Shown piece by piece: positions 18,838 through 28,173 of a DNA stretch of 64,000 nucleotides; the stretch's first letter is position 1, and every line of letters starts with the position of its first letter. The position numbers and the translations under genes were made by a program. The notes under the pieces were generated by a model, which was not told where the DNA came from, made no database searches, and saw only the letters and a program-made list of their open reading frames with translations. Origin of the DNA: Kribbella flavida DSM 17836 (GTDB lineage Bacteria > Actinomycetota > Actinomycetes > Propionibacteriales > Kribbellaceae); contig NC_013729.1 of NCBI RefSeq assembly GCF_000024345.1, positions 3,534,001-3,598,000 on the forward strand, written 5' to 3'.

Positions 18838-19785
18838 ATGGGAAACGTTCCGGAAGCCCCGCTCGCCGACCCGTGGCTCGCGTACTTCGCCGAGCGCGGC
18901 CACCGGGATGTCCGCCGTGTCGGCGCTGGTGTCGAAGGCGTCGTGTACAGGTTGGGCGAGGGGCGGGTTGCCAAGGTGTGGAGCGGTCGGCCGCCGGCCG
19001 AGTTCGAGCTCACCCGCGAGGTGTACGCCGACCTTGCGCGGCACCCGTTGCCCTTCGCCGTACCGGAGATCTTCGACGTTGAGCATCACGAGGGCGTCCT
19101 GGTGACGTACGAGCGTGAGCTGCCCGGCGTCTCGATGCGAGCGGACTCCGCACAGGCGAACTACGAGCGTAAGCTGCCCACTCGCGACAGTGACGCGCTC
19201 CTTGCCGTTCTGCGTGGCCTGGCCTCCGTGCCCGGCACCGACGCCATGCGCCGGTTGACTGTGCAGGGGGACGACCGCCCGCTGTGGCGAGATCACGACG
19301 ACTTCCGCGACGCGCTCGCGGCCCTGGTCGCCCGGGCGGTAACTCGGCACGGTGCTGCCTTGGCTCGCTGCGTGCCGGACTTCGCTGCAGGTGTCGAACG
19401 CACGCAGAAGGCACTGCGCTCGCTGCCCGACGCTCCGGTGGCAGCGATCCACGGCGACCTCGTCCCGCCCAACATCCACATCGATGCCGCCGGCCGACCC
19501 GTCGCGGTGCTCGACTTCGGCTTCCACACCACCGCAGGCGACCCGGCCTTCGAAGCCGCCGTCACCGCTGCGATCTGGGACATGTACGGACCGCACGCCG
19601 CGGAGCACACCGAAGAGCTCACCCGGCTCTGCGCGCACGAGCTCGGCTATGCGCCGGCGACCCTCACCACTTATCAGGCCGCCTACGCCCTTACGACTTA
19701 CGACCTTTTCGGCCTGGGCGACGATGACGGTCACTTCCGCTGGTGCGCAGAACAGCTACGCCGCAACGCCGTCTTCACCGCCTGA
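18838..19785 (+). CDS. Aminoglycoside phosphotransferase-fold kinase
   Basis: The 315-aa protein has a protein-kinase-like fold with the phosphotransferase catalytic motif IHGDLVPPNIHID (near residue 205) and the metal-binding DFGFHTTAGDP. This fits the broad APH/choline-kinase family (PF01636). The substrate is unknown: members phosphorylate antibiotics, sugars or choline. It differs clearly from the second, APH(3'')-like gene at 27.4 kb. The ATG at 18838 has no strong ribosome site; a TAATAC element just upstream suggests a very short leader. Confidence 0.8.
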   Translation: MGNVPEAPLADPWLAYFAERGHRDVRRVGAGVEGVVYRLGEGRVAKVWSGRPPAEFELTREVYADLARHPLPFAVPEIFDVEHHEGVLVTYERELPGVSMRADSAQANYERKLPTRDSDALLAVLRGLASVPGTDAMRRLTVQGDDRPLWRDHDDFRDALAALVARAVTRHGAALARCVPDFAAGVERTQKALRSLPDAPVAAIHGDLVPPNIHIDAAGRPVAVLDFGFHTTAGDPAFEAAVTAAIWDMYGPHAAEHTEELTRLCAHELGYAPATLTTYQAAYALTTYDLFGLGDDDGHFRWCAEQLRRNAVFTA

Positions 19786-20540
19786 GCCGGGCGCCTGTCA
19801 CAGCTCTTCGTGCGGAGCCCCGTCGGTCGAGCCGTGCTCGTTCCGCTGAGCGCTGCCGCTGGTCGAGCCGCGCTCGACTGACCTCTTCTGTCGCCGCTGA
19901 GGCCTTCCACGGACGCATCGGTGGCACAACGCGCCAGCGGTGGGGCGAGGCGTCTGCGGTGCCGAGGCGGCGATCTGTTCGCTGGGATCGGCGGGGTGCT
20001 GACTTCACTTGGCTGCGTCATGTGCTTGCGGTGCGCGCCGGCGTACTGCCACCCGCTTTGCTCAACCCGTCCCCAAGCGGTGCGCAAGACGGCGCGCGGC
20101 CACGTCGATCGTCACCGGTACGCCGCCGGCCTGGCGTCGCCGCTCGCTACGCCGGTGCCGCGAGACGTCAGCCGTGTGGCAGCGTGGTGACACGAGGTGT
20201 CGGTGGTGCGGCCGTGGGGACGGCGCCGAGAGGTGCCGTGGCGGTGTCCGCGAAGAAGCTGCGCGGCAGGTCGCCGAAGGGTCCAGTCGGCCAGCCCGGC
20301 GCGTGGACGTGCTGCTGTCCGACGCCAAGCGCACCGTCGGAGCCGGGCCGGTCGGCGAGATGTGGCGTCGCTTGGATGCGTCAGCGCGGCGCGGTAGCGG
20401 GTGTTCCTCGGAGCTGTTGCGAGACGACGGTGTTCGCGCGATCCGCTGGCCGTCGTGGAAGAGCACGACCGCCGCGCCGTCGACGTCACCGGCGGACAGG
20501 AGTTGTGGGGCCTCGGCCGGTGGTGGGGAGGTGTCGTCGG
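19786..20540. other. 755-bp gap without a convincing gene
   Basis: No reading frame here has family-like sequence or a ribosome site; the long open frames are Arg/Pro-rich products of high GC. It contains imperfect repeats of GTCGAGCCG(T/C)GCTCG near 19827-19882. The minus-strand stretch just beyond the HTH gene (about 20455-20540) could be a decayed partner gene, but nothing recognisable remains. Confidence 0.5.
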
Positions 20541-20978
20541 CTAGCGCTCGAAGTCGAAGTCCGGTTCCAGGCCGGAGTCGTCGTCGGCTTCGGCGCGGAG
20601 GTAGTCCCTGCTCTGGCGCTGGCGTCTCTCCAGCCGGCGGAAGGGGAGCAGGTGCTCGAGCCGGACCCGGTCCGCCGAGTCGTCCTCGTCCTTGCGTACC
20701 GGCAGTTGCCCCGCGGCGATGTACCCGCGGATCTCGTCCTCGGCGATCCCGGCGACGAGGGCCGCCTCCTTCAGCGGGAGTTCTTCGTTGAGCGTGGTCA
20801 CCTGCACGGCGTAGCCCTCGCGCAGCGCGGTCTCCAGGAAACGCAGGGCGTCGAGGACCTTGGGCGGAACGTCGTGCCGGTTGCCGTCGGCATCGACGAT
20901 CGCGGGCCCGTCGACCACCAGCCGGCGGTCGTCCGCGGAGAGCACGAAAACCTCGGACTGGCTGGGCGGCACGATCAT
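20541..20978 (-). CDS. HTH-domain protein, antitoxin-like
   Basis: The 145-aa acidic protein has a central helix-turn-helix segment (LPLKEAALVAGIAEDEIRGYIAAGQLPV, about residues 67-94) like excisionase/MerR-type DNA-binding domains found in some antitoxins. The C-terminus is charged and probably disordered. A typical antitoxin would be followed by a PIN or similar toxin gene, but the downstream DNA (leftward) has no intact gene. There is no clear ribosome site; TACACT lies about 12 bases upstream, compatible with a leaderless transcript. Function is unproven. Confidence 0.65.
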   Translation of the reverse strand: MIVPPSQSEVFVLSADDRRLVVDGPAIVDADGNRHDVPPKVLDALRFLETALREGYAVQVTTLNEELPLKEAALVAGIAEDEIRGYIAAGQLPVRKDEDDSADRVRLEHLLPFRRLERRQRQSRDYLRAEADDDSGLEPDFDFER

Positions 20979-21133
20979 GGCTCGGGAGTGTAGTGCCTGC
21001 CGGCGTCATCTCCGCGACGCCGACCGCCGGATGCGGGCCACCCAGCGAGAGCGGTCCGGCGAGCACGCGAATGCGTCACGTGTGCAGGTGCTCACTCGCC
21101 CCGGCGAGCACCTGCAAGACCCCGTGCCTCGCC

Positions 21134-21510
21134 GACGCCCAGCCCCTGCTCCTCACCCATCCGGCGTCGCGCCAACGCCCACCCGGCACCAAGCCAACGC
21201 CCCCCCCGGGCGGCCCGCTGACGCCCACCACGCCACCCGGGCGCCGCGCTGATGCCCACCCCGGCACCGGCCCGGCGCCCGTCCGGCGCCTCGCCGACGT
21301 CCATTCGATGCCCATCCGGCGTCGCGTCGACGCCCCACCTGGCGGCACGCTGATGCTCACCCCGACAACCACCCGGCGCCCATCCCGCCGTCGCGCCGAC
21401 GCCCACTTGGCGGATGCTGACACGCCCCCGACACGCCTCGCCGACACCCACCCGGCGCCTCGCCCATCCGGCGTCGCGGAATGCCCACCCGGCGTCGCGC
21501 CAACGCCTCG
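21134..21510. repeat. Degenerate ~22-bp intergenic tandem array
   Basis: The sequence (g)(a/c)(c/t)gaCGCCCAcCCGGCGTCGC recurs at spacings often 22-23 bp, for example near 21175, 21197, 21220, 21307, 21329 and 21351. The copies are diverged and on one strand. The surrounding 20979-21629 holds no gene that can be supported. Confidence 0.65.
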
Positions 21511-21629
21511 GTTGTTGGGTGCGAACGCGGCGCGAGATTTTGTCGCGGACTTCGACGCCGTCTGACGCCACCGGCGACAGCTGTCGCCCGCCATCAGCAG
21601 CTTGTCGCGGCCCCGCGAGCTCGTACTCG

Positions 21630-22604
21630 TCAGGGGAGCAGGACGACCTTGCCGACTGTTTCTCGGTTCTCCAGGGCGCGGTGGGCGTCGGCGGCTTTCG
21701 CGAGCGGGAAGGTGGTGACCAGGGGGACCCAGTGGGCCTCGGTGGATTGTTCGAGGGCTTTGGTTTCCAGGGTGCGGAGGCGGCGCATGAGTTTGGGGCC
21801 GATGGCCCAGGTTGCGGAGAGGCCGCGCTGCATCAGGTCGTCGGTGGTGAGCTCGACCGGGCCACCGCCTGACCAGCCGAACATCAGGATCCGGCCGCCG
21901 ATCCCGAGCAGCTCGAACGCGCGCCGGCCGTTCTCGCCGCCGACACCGTCGAGAACTACCGTCAGATCGCGCTCTCCGAGCTGTTCCCGGACCCGCCCCG
22001 GCCAGTCCGCGCGCCGGTAGTCGACGGCGACCTGAGCGCCCAGTTCGACGACCTGCTGAGTCTTCTCCGGTCCGCCGGCCAGGCCGACGACGGTCGCGCC
22101 GGCATTCCGGGCGTACTGGACGAACAGGCTGCCGATCCCACCCGCGGCGGCGGTGATGAGCACCACGTCGTCAGCGGTGAGGGCGGCCTGCTCCAGGACC
22201 CCGATGGCTGTGCGTCCCGTCCCGATGGTGGCGACGGCATGTGCACCGCCGAGGTGGTCGGGGATCTCGTGCAGGGACTCGGCCCTGGCAACCGCTCTCT
22301 CGGCGTACCCGCCCGGCACCGGGCCGAGGTGGACGACGACGCGCTTGCCGATCCAGTGGTTGTCGGTGTCGCTGCCGACGGCCTCGACGGTGCCGGCGAC
22401 CTCGCGGCCGGGAATTGTCGGCAGGACCGGGGGAGCGACGGGTCCACCGCCGGCCGATCCTTGCCTGAGCGCGGTGTCCATCAGATGGACGCCGGCTGCT
22501 TCGACGGCGATCAGCACCTCACCGGCGCCGGGCACCGGATCCGGTACGTCCTCGTAGGTCAGGTTGTCGGCCGGCCCGAACTCGTGCAGCCTGATCGCCC
22601 GCAT
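21630..22604 (-). CDS. Zinc-less quinone oxidoreductase/alcohol dehydrogenase family protein
   Basis: The 324-aa medium-chain dehydrogenase begins MRAIRLHEFGPADNL, typical of quinone oxidoreductases. It has a GroES-like N-terminal domain and a Rossmann domain with LITAAAGGIGSLFVQYAR (about residues 145-162) for NADPH. The cysteines and histidine of the catalytic zinc site are absent, so it is the zinc-independent quinone/enoyl reductase type. It is divergent from a PPOX-family gene, 138 bp away, suggesting a shared regulatory region. Confidence 0.88.
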   Translation of the reverse strand: MRAIRLHEFGPADNLTYEDVPDPVPGAGEVLIAVEAAGVHLMDTALRQGSAGGGPVAPPVLPTIPGREVAGTVEAVGSDTDNHWIGKRVVVHLGPVPGGYAERAVARAESLHEIPDHLGGAHAVATIGTGRTAIGVLEQAALTADDVVLITAAAGGIGSLFVQYARNAGATVVGLAGGPEKTQQVVELGAQVAVDYRRADWPGRVREQLGERDLTVVLDGVGGENGRRAFELLGIGGRILMFGWSGGGPVELTTDDLMQRGLSATWAIGPKLMRRLRTLETKALEQSTEAHWVPLVTTFPLAKAADAHRALENRETVGKVVLLP

Positions 22605-22742
22605 CGTGTGCTCCTCTGGTTCCACAGGGTCGCCCGGCCTCGCGCCGCGCACGACGACGCTAGAACCTGAAGCGCTGTTGAGGTCAAGCCCGCGACAGAC
22701 CGCCTTGACCTCCAGTGCGGCTGAGGTCGCAGGATGGCCGGC

Positions 22743-23201
22743 ATGCCGACTCACGAACGACCTGAGGTGACCACCCGGGACGACGACAGCCCGGCCCGCG
22801 AGAGCTCGAACCCGGGCCCGGAGTTGCCGGCTCGGTTGGCGCGGGAACAGAACGTCTGGCTGTGCACCCTCCGGCCGGACGGTTCACCGCACGTGACGCC
22901 GGTGTGGTTCGTGTACATGGGGTCGACGTGGTGGATCGGCAGCGCCGAGCGCAATCGCAAGGTCCGCAACGTGGAGCGCGATCCGAGGGTCTCGCTGGCT
23001 CTCGAGGACGGCAGAAACCCAGTGGTCGCCGAGGGACAGGCCCGGGTCCACCACAGCGGCTTCCCGGCCGATGTCGTGGCGGCGTTCGCCCGGAAGTACC
23101 GCGGATGGGACGTCACCGCAGCCGAATCCGCGGAGAGCGGTGCCCGCGTGCTGATCGAGATTCCGGTGAAGCGATGGCTGCTCGAAGGCCGAGCTCAGTG
23201 A
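22743..23201 (+). CDS. PPOX-class flavin/F420-dependent oxidoreductase
   Basis: The 152-aa split-barrel protein (LCTLRPDGSPHVTPVWFVYMG ... WWIGSAERNRKVRNVERDPRVSLAL) belongs to the pyridoxamine-phosphate-oxidase-like superfamily, of which actinomycete members often use F420 or FMN. It would bind a flavin as a dimer; the substrate is unknown. A start three codons earlier (22734) is equally possible; the chosen one has AGGA 9-12 bases upstream. Confidence 0.82.
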   Translation: MPTHERPEVTTRDDDSPARESSNPGPELPARLAREQNVWLCTLRPDGSPHVTPVWFVYMGSTWWIGSAERNRKVRNVERDPRVSLALEDGRNPVVAEGQARVHHSGFPADVVAAFARKYRGWDVTAAESAESGARVLIEIPVKRWLLEGRAQ

Positions 23202-23436
23202 CGACCTGCAGCTGCCGGTTCCGAACGCCCGCAGCCAGGCACGTACCCAGGCACCTTCCGGGATCCTGTGCCCTGAGCGGTCAACGAACCAGATTTGGGC
23301 GCCCCCGCAAGCTCTTGCTCCGGCTCGTCACCTGCTGAACCTGGTCGCGACGCCGGCCGTGATCCAATCTCGCTTGTCGACTGGCAGGCCGGCCCGCTTC
23401 TGCTGTGCGGCCCGGGTTGTCTGGCGACTGCTTCGG

Positions 23437-24390
23437 TCAGGGGGTGGTCTCGAGCCAGTGCGCCTTGTCGGGCATCAGTTCGGCCAGCCGGGCGGTGAGC
23501 TCGGCGGGAATCTCGGTCTCCAGGGCGGTGATCAGCTGGTCCACCCGCGCCGGCTTGCTGAACCCGACGACCGTTCCGGCGATCCGCGGGTCGTTGACCG
23601 AGTGCTGCAGTGCGGCCGTGGCCAGGTCGATGCCGTGCTCGCGGCAGGCCCGGTCCATCTGCGCAACCGCTTCCAGCGTCGCGGCCGGTGCGTCGCGGTA
23701 GCCGTACTTCGCGGAGCCACCCTGCGGGTTGGCCAGGATGCCGCCGCCGTAGATCGCCGCGTTCACCACGGCGAGATCGTCAGACAGCGCTCTCTCGATC
23801 AGGTGCTCGGCGCTGTGATCGACCAGGCTCCACCGGTTGTGCACCAGCAGCACCTCGAACCCGCCCAGGTCGAGATACCGGGACAGCTCGCGCACCGAAC
23901 CGCCGGCCAGTCCGACGTGCCCGATCTCGCCCTCGTCCCGCAACCGCATGAGCGTGTCGACCGCGTCGCGCATGCCGCCGAAGTCGTGGAACTCCGGATC
24001 GTGCAGGTACACCAGCGGCAACTGCTCCAGCCCGAGTCGTTCCTTGCTCTCGGCCACGCTCGCCCGGACCCTCGCCCCTGAGTAGTCGTCGCCCCGGGCA
24101 TCGACCTTGGTCGCCACCAGGAAGCCGTCGGGCAGACCGCCGCGGGCAGCGATCGCCTGGCCGATCCTGAGCTCGCTCTCCCCGTCGCCGTACCCGTTGG
24201 AGGTGTCGATCCAGCGCAGCGGGCTGTCGAAGACCCGGTCGATCACGGCGACCGCCTCGGCGCGGCTCACGTCGTACCCGAAAACCTCCGGCATGCCGGC
24301 GAGCAGGGCACCGCCGGCGCAGACGGCGGAAACGGTCAAGCCCGTGGCGCCGAGCGGCCGCAGCCAGTCGTCGGTGGATGGACTCGTCAC
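23437..24390 (-). CDS. Aldo/keto reductase
   Basis: The 317-aa barrel protein shows the AKR elements: DTSNGYGDGESE (catalytic Asp and Tyr), VATKVDARG (catalytic Lys) and LVYLHDPEF (His). It would reduce aldehydes or ketones with NAD(P)H, of the L-fucose dehydrogenase/galactose dehydrogenase-like group. The GTG start gives (V)TSPSTDDWLRPLGATGL, where the family begins. The ribosome site is weak. Confidence 0.88.
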   Translation of the reverse strand: MTSPSTDDWLRPLGATGLTVSAVCAGGALLAGMPEVFGYDVSRAEAVAVIDRVFDSPLRWIDTSNGYGDGESELRIGQAIAARGGLPDGFLVATKVDARGDDYSGARVRASVAESKERLGLEQLPLVYLHDPEFHDFGGMRDAVDTLMRLRDEGEIGHVGLAGGSVRELSRYLDLGGFEVLLVHNRWSLVDHSAEHLIERALSDDLAVVNAAIYGGGILANPQGGSAKYGYRDAPAATLEAVAQMDRACREHGIDLATAALQHSVNDPRIAGTVVGFSKPARVDQLITALETEIPAELTARLAELMPDKAHWLETTP

Positions 24391-24557
24391 AGGGACCAAC
24401 TTTCTCAGGACAAAGGAGGCGGAACCGCAGAGAGCGTACGCCGGGCCGAGCCGCCGAGGAAGGCGGTCAGGGAAGGCGGACAGGGAAGGTCGCCGGGAGA
24501 AGCGGTCGCCGGCGTGCGGGCCCGAGGCGAAGCATGGTTGGCCGTAGGGTTGACCGC

Positions 24558-25580
24558 ATGCCGATCCGTTTGGTCGAGCGGCGGCCGGAGGTGAGTCCGG
24601 ACCGGCTGCTGTCGGAGTGCGTCCCACCACCGCGGTTCGCGCCGGTGCGGTTCGAGACCTACCGGCCCGATCCCGCCGAGCCGAGCCAGGCCGACGCCCT
24701 CGCAGTGCTCGTCGAGCGCGGCCGGGTGCTCGCCGAACCGCGCCGGCAGCGTTCCTGGTGGCGGCGGAAGCCACCGGCCGAGACCCTCAAGCCGGGCATC
24801 TACCTGGACGGCGGCTTCGGCGTCGGCAAGACCCACCTGCTCGCGTCGCTGTGGCACGTGTCCAGCGGCCCGAAGATGTACTGCACGTTCGTGGAGCTGA
24901 CGAACCTGGTCGGCGCGCTCGGGATGCGCTCGGCGGTCGACGCGCTCTCGGCGTACCGGTTGATCTGCATCGACGAGTTCGAGCTCGACGATCCCGGGGA
25001 CACGGTGCTGATCTCGCGGCTGCTGCGTCAGCTGGTCGAGGCCGGGGTGCAGCTCGCCGCCACCTCGAACACGCTGCCCGACAAACTCGGCGAAGGCCGG
25101 TTCCAGGCGATCGACTTCCTGCGGGAGATCCAGGGCCTGGCCGGCCACTTCGACGTACGCCGGATCGACGGCCCCGACTACCGTCACCGGGGTCTGCCGG
25201 TCGCGCCGGAGCCCTGGACCGACGACGCCGTCGAGCGAGCGGCCGCCGACCGCCCGGACGCCTCCTGCGACCACTTCGTGGACCTGTACCGCCATCTCGG
25301 CGAGCTGCACCCCAGCAAGTACGGCGCGTTCCTGGACGGCGTGCAAGCCGTCGGCATCACCGACGTCAGGGAGCTGACCGACGAGAACATCGCGCTGCGG
25401 CTGGTTGTGCTCGCCGACCGGATGTACGACCGCGACTTGCCCCTGCTGCACAGCGGCATCTCGCTCGACCGCCTGTTCCCGCCGGAGATGCTGAAAGGCG
25501 GCTACCGCAAGAAGTACCTGCGCGCGTTGTCCCGGCTGATCGCGCTGGCGCACGCCGGCATGGACGCACCCGTCCGCTGA
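24558..25580 (+). CDS. zapE: Cell division protein ZapE (AFG1-like ATPase)
   Basis: The 340-aa AFG1/ZapE-family P-loop ATPase has Walker A GGFGVGKTH (about residues 85-93), Walker B ICIDEFELDD (near 137) and the sensor region AATSNTLPD. In E. coli ZapE associates with the Z-ring; actinomycete homologues are less studied. The ATG is the first with family sequence (MPIRLVERRPEVSPDRLL). Confidence 0.9.
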   Translation: MPIRLVERRPEVSPDRLLSECVPPPRFAPVRFETYRPDPAEPSQADALAVLVERGRVLAEPRRQRSWWRRKPPAETLKPGIYLDGGFGVGKTHLLASLWHVSSGPKMYCTFVELTNLVGALGMRSAVDALSAYRLICIDEFELDDPGDTVLISRLLRQLVEAGVQLAATSNTLPDKLGEGRFQAIDFLREIQGLAGHFDVRRIDGPDYRHRGLPVAPEPWTDDAVERAAADRPDASCDHFVDLYRHLGELHPSKYGAFLDGVQAVGITDVRELTDENIALRLVVLADRMYDRDLPLLHSGISLDRLFPPEMLKGGYRKKYLRALSRLIALAHAGMDAPVR

Positions 25581-25726
25581 CAGGACAGGTTTGCAGCCAG
25601 CTGCAATCCAAGCGTTCGGGGGTGAACGAGTACCGGCCGAGACCCTGCGACCGCATAGGCTCCGCCCGTCACCAGGTGCTGAGGGGGGTCCCAGCGCCGA
25701 TCATGTTCGACGCAAGGAGCACATCA

Positions 25727-26458
25727 ATGATCCGTCGTACCCTGACCGCTGCCCTGGCGGTCATCGGGCTGGCCGCGGCAGCGCCGCTGTCGGCCGCTGC
25801 CGCCCGTCCGGGCCCGGTCATGCCGCCGACCCTGGACGGCCCGGTCAGCAAGGCCGCAGCCGCAGGTACCTGCACGCTGTCGCTGCCGTGGCGGGTCGCC
25901 GTCGGCCGGCCGATGCTGACGCTGTACGGCAAGCGCACCGGCACTTGCGCCGTCAGCGGCAACACGTCCGGCTGGGTCCTCAACCACCCCAGCCAGGGTG
26001 AGGTCAACGGCATCCTGTGGCACCCGACCGACCCGTTCGGCAACGGCCGCTGGGAGGTGCCGGCCGAGCACCCGATCGGCAGCATGGTCTGGAAGGGCGT
26101 CGGCAGCATCAACGCCGACGGCAGCGAGCACACCCAGAACAACCTCCCGGTCACGGTCAAGCTGGCCGCCGGCGCCTGGATCTCGTCCGCCCGCACCGGC
26201 GACGTCGTCACGCTGAAGGGCACTTCGCTGCTGTACTCGGTGAGCACGAACAGCTACTTCAAGCGGTCCGCCGCGGGCGTGTTCCAGTTCCGGGAGCGCG
26301 GTTCCTCGACGTGGCAGACGCTGAAGGGTGGCGTGTGGACCAACAGCAAGGGTGAGGTCACCATGGCCTACCGCTACAGCAAGGTCCGCGACTACCGGTT
26401 CTCGCTGTACTCGACCCCGATCAGCTGGGACCTCGGCAGCGCCGTCACCACCCGCTGA
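25727..26458 (+). CDS. Secreted protein of unknown function
   Basis: The 243-aa protein has a clear signal peptide (MIRRTLTAALAVIGLAAAAP, cleavage after AAA or ARA) and CAAGGAG before the ATG. The mature part has two cysteines (TCTLSL and TCAVS) that could form a disulfide, and repeated beta-rich segments (FRERGSSTWQTLKGGVWTNSKGE, VRDYRFSLYSTP) like the immunoglobulin-type beta domains seen in actinomycete surface proteins. No enzyme motif is visible. Confidence 0.82.
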   Translation: MIRRTLTAALAVIGLAAAAPLSAAAARPGPVMPPTLDGPVSKAAAAGTCTLSLPWRVAVGRPMLTLYGKRTGTCAVSGNTSGWVLNHPSQGEVNGILWHPTDPFGNGRWEVPAEHPIGSMVWKGVGSINADGSEHTQNNLPVTVKLAAGAWISSARTGDVVTLKGTSLLYSVSTNSYFKRSAAGVFQFRERGSSTWQTLKGGVWTNSKGEVTMAYRYSKVRDYRFSLYSTPISWDLGSAVTTR

Positions 26459-26528
26459 CCTGGTAAGCACCTGACGCCCCTGCCCTGTCCTCGCCGAAAC
26501 GGTGGTGAGGATGGGGCAGGATGGCGTC

Positions 26529-27398
26529 ATGGTGAAGAACAGGGCTGACGGAAGCGAGCCGCAGGCCAGGTTGCTGGACGCGCTGCGGGTGCCGGCCGGT
26601 GCGGTGGACCTGAGCAAGTACGACACGCGCGCGACAACCGGTTTCGAGGGCACCAAGGACGACGGCAAGGTCGCGCTGGAGCAGCTCGGGGCCGAGGTGT
26701 CCGACTGGCAGGAGCGGCTGTTCGCCGAAGGGCGCAAGGGTGGCGACCGGTCGGTGCTGCTGGTGCTGCAGGGTATGGACACCTCCGGCAAGGGCGGCGT
26801 GATCCGGCACGGCGCCGGCCTGATGGACCCGCAGGGGCTGCGGATCACCTCCTTCAAGGCGCCGACGCCGGCCGAGAAGCGGCGCGGGTTCCTCTGGCGG
26901 ATCCGGCAGGCGCTGCCCGGTCCGGGCATGATCGGCATCTTCGACCGGTCGCACTACGAGGACGTGCTGATCGCCCGGGTGCGCAACCTGGTCGCCCCGC
27001 CGGTCTGGAACCGGCGCTACGAGCAGATCAACGAGTTCGAGGCCGAGCTGGCCGCGAGTGGCATCACGCTGCTGAAGTGCTTCCTGCACATCTCGCCCGA
27101 GGAGCAGAAGGAGCGGCTCGCCGCTCGCCTCGACGACGGGACCAAGCACTGGAAGTACAACCCGGGCGACATCGACGAGCGCCGGCACTGGCCGGCGTAC
27201 GCGGAGGCGTACGAGGCGGCGCTGGAGCAGTGCAACGGCCCGGCGGCACCCTGGTTCGTCATCCCGAGCGACCGGAAGTGGTACCGCAACTGGGCCGTCA
27301 CCACGTTGCTGCTGGAGACGCTGCGTGACCTGGACCCGCAGTGGCCGGCGGCCGACTTCGACGTGCAGGCCGAGAAGGCCCGCCTCGCGACGACCTGA
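26529..27398 (+). CDS. Polyphosphate kinase 2 family protein
   Basis: The 289-aa protein has PPK2 Walker A LQGMDTSGKGG (near residue 80), the Walker B/lid FDRSHYEDVL (near 138) and the lid arginines in KERLAAR. PPK2 enzymes transfer phosphate between polyphosphate and nucleotides. The single-domain length suggests a nucleoside mono- or diphosphate-directed PPK2. Four bases separate its stop from the phosphotransferase gene, so the two may be co-transcribed. Confidence 0.92.
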   Translation: MVKNRADGSEPQARLLDALRVPAGAVDLSKYDTRATTGFEGTKDDGKVALEQLGAEVSDWQERLFAEGRKGGDRSVLLVLQGMDTSGKGGVIRHGAGLMDPQGLRITSFKAPTPAEKRRGFLWRIRQALPGPGMIGIFDRSHYEDVLIARVRNLVAPPVWNRRYEQINEFEAELAASGITLLKCFLHISPEEQKERLAARLDDGTKHWKYNPGDIDERRHWPAYAEAYEAALEQCNGPAAPWFVIPSDRKWYRNWAVTTLLLETLRDLDPQWPAADFDVQAEKARLATT

Positions 27399-27401
27399 CC
27401 G

Positions 27402-28172
27402 GTGGGGATGCCTGTGGTGCTGCCGAAGGGGACCTGGGAGCCGGCTGGTTCCGGCGAGTCGGACACCGAGGTGTTCCGGCGCGGCGACGGCGCCGTGTAC
27501 GCGAAGTGCGCCGCGCTGCGGGGCATCGAGGAGCTCCGGGCCGAGCGTGACCGGGTCGTCTGGCTGAGCGGTACCGGCATCCCCGGCGCCGAGGTCGCCG
27601 ACTGGATCGAGACCGACGACGGCGCGTGCCTGCTCACGACGGCCGTTCCGGGCATCGCCGCCGTCGACCTGCCGCCGTCGTCGAGGCTGAAGGCGGTCGA
27701 GGTCCTGGCCGAGGCACTGCGGGGACTGCACGAGCTCGCGGACTGCCCGTTCACCCGCCCGCTGGCCGAGGTGGTCGCGCAGGCGACGGACGTCGTACGC
27801 CGCGGTGCCGTCAACCCCGACTTCCTCACCGACGAGTGGCGGCGCGAGCGCCCCGAGGACCTGCTCGCGCAGATCCAGGCCGACCGCCCGTACGCCGACG
27901 CGCAGGCGGCCCACGACCTGGTGGTCTGCCACGGCGATCCCTGCCTGCCGAACGTGCTGCTCGATCCCGGCACCCTCGAGATCACCGGCTTCATCGACGT
28001 CGGCCGGCTCGGGCTCGCCGACCGGTACGCCGACCTGGCGCTCACGACGGCCCAGCTGGGCGACGAGTGGGACCTGGACCCGGCGTCGTTCCACGCCGCG
28101 TACGGTCTGGACGCGCCCGATCAGCGGCGTCTCGTCTTCTACCGCCTGCTCGACTCACTGTCCTGGGGATGA
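27402..28172 (+). CDS. APH(3'')-like aminoglycoside (streptomycin) O-phosphotransferase
   Basis: The 256-aa product matches the StrA/APH(3'')-I family closely from memory: FRRGDGAVYAK, ERDRVVWL, GACLLTTAVPG, VVRRGAVNPDFL, the catalytic VVCHGDPCLPN and FIDVGRLGLADRYADLAL all have direct counterparts. Such enzymes inactivate streptomycin by phosphorylating the 3''-hydroxyl. Here it sits in an ordinary chromosomal run, without mobile-element signs, so it looks intrinsic. A GTG (used here) or the ATG at 27408 could be the start. It is followed after one base by the oxidase gene. Confidence 0.85.
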   Translation: MGMPVVLPKGTWEPAGSGESDTEVFRRGDGAVYAKCAALRGIEELRAERDRVVWLSGTGIPGAEVADWIETDDGACLLTTAVPGIAAVDLPPSSRLKAVEVLAEALRGLHELADCPFTRPLAEVVAQATDVVRRGAVNPDFLTDEWRRERPEDLLAQIQADRPYADAQAAHDLVVCHGDPCLPNVLLDPGTLEITGFIDVGRLGLADRYADLALTTAQLGDEWDLDPASFHAAYGLDAPDQRRLVFYRLLDSLSWG

Positions 28173-28173
28173 G

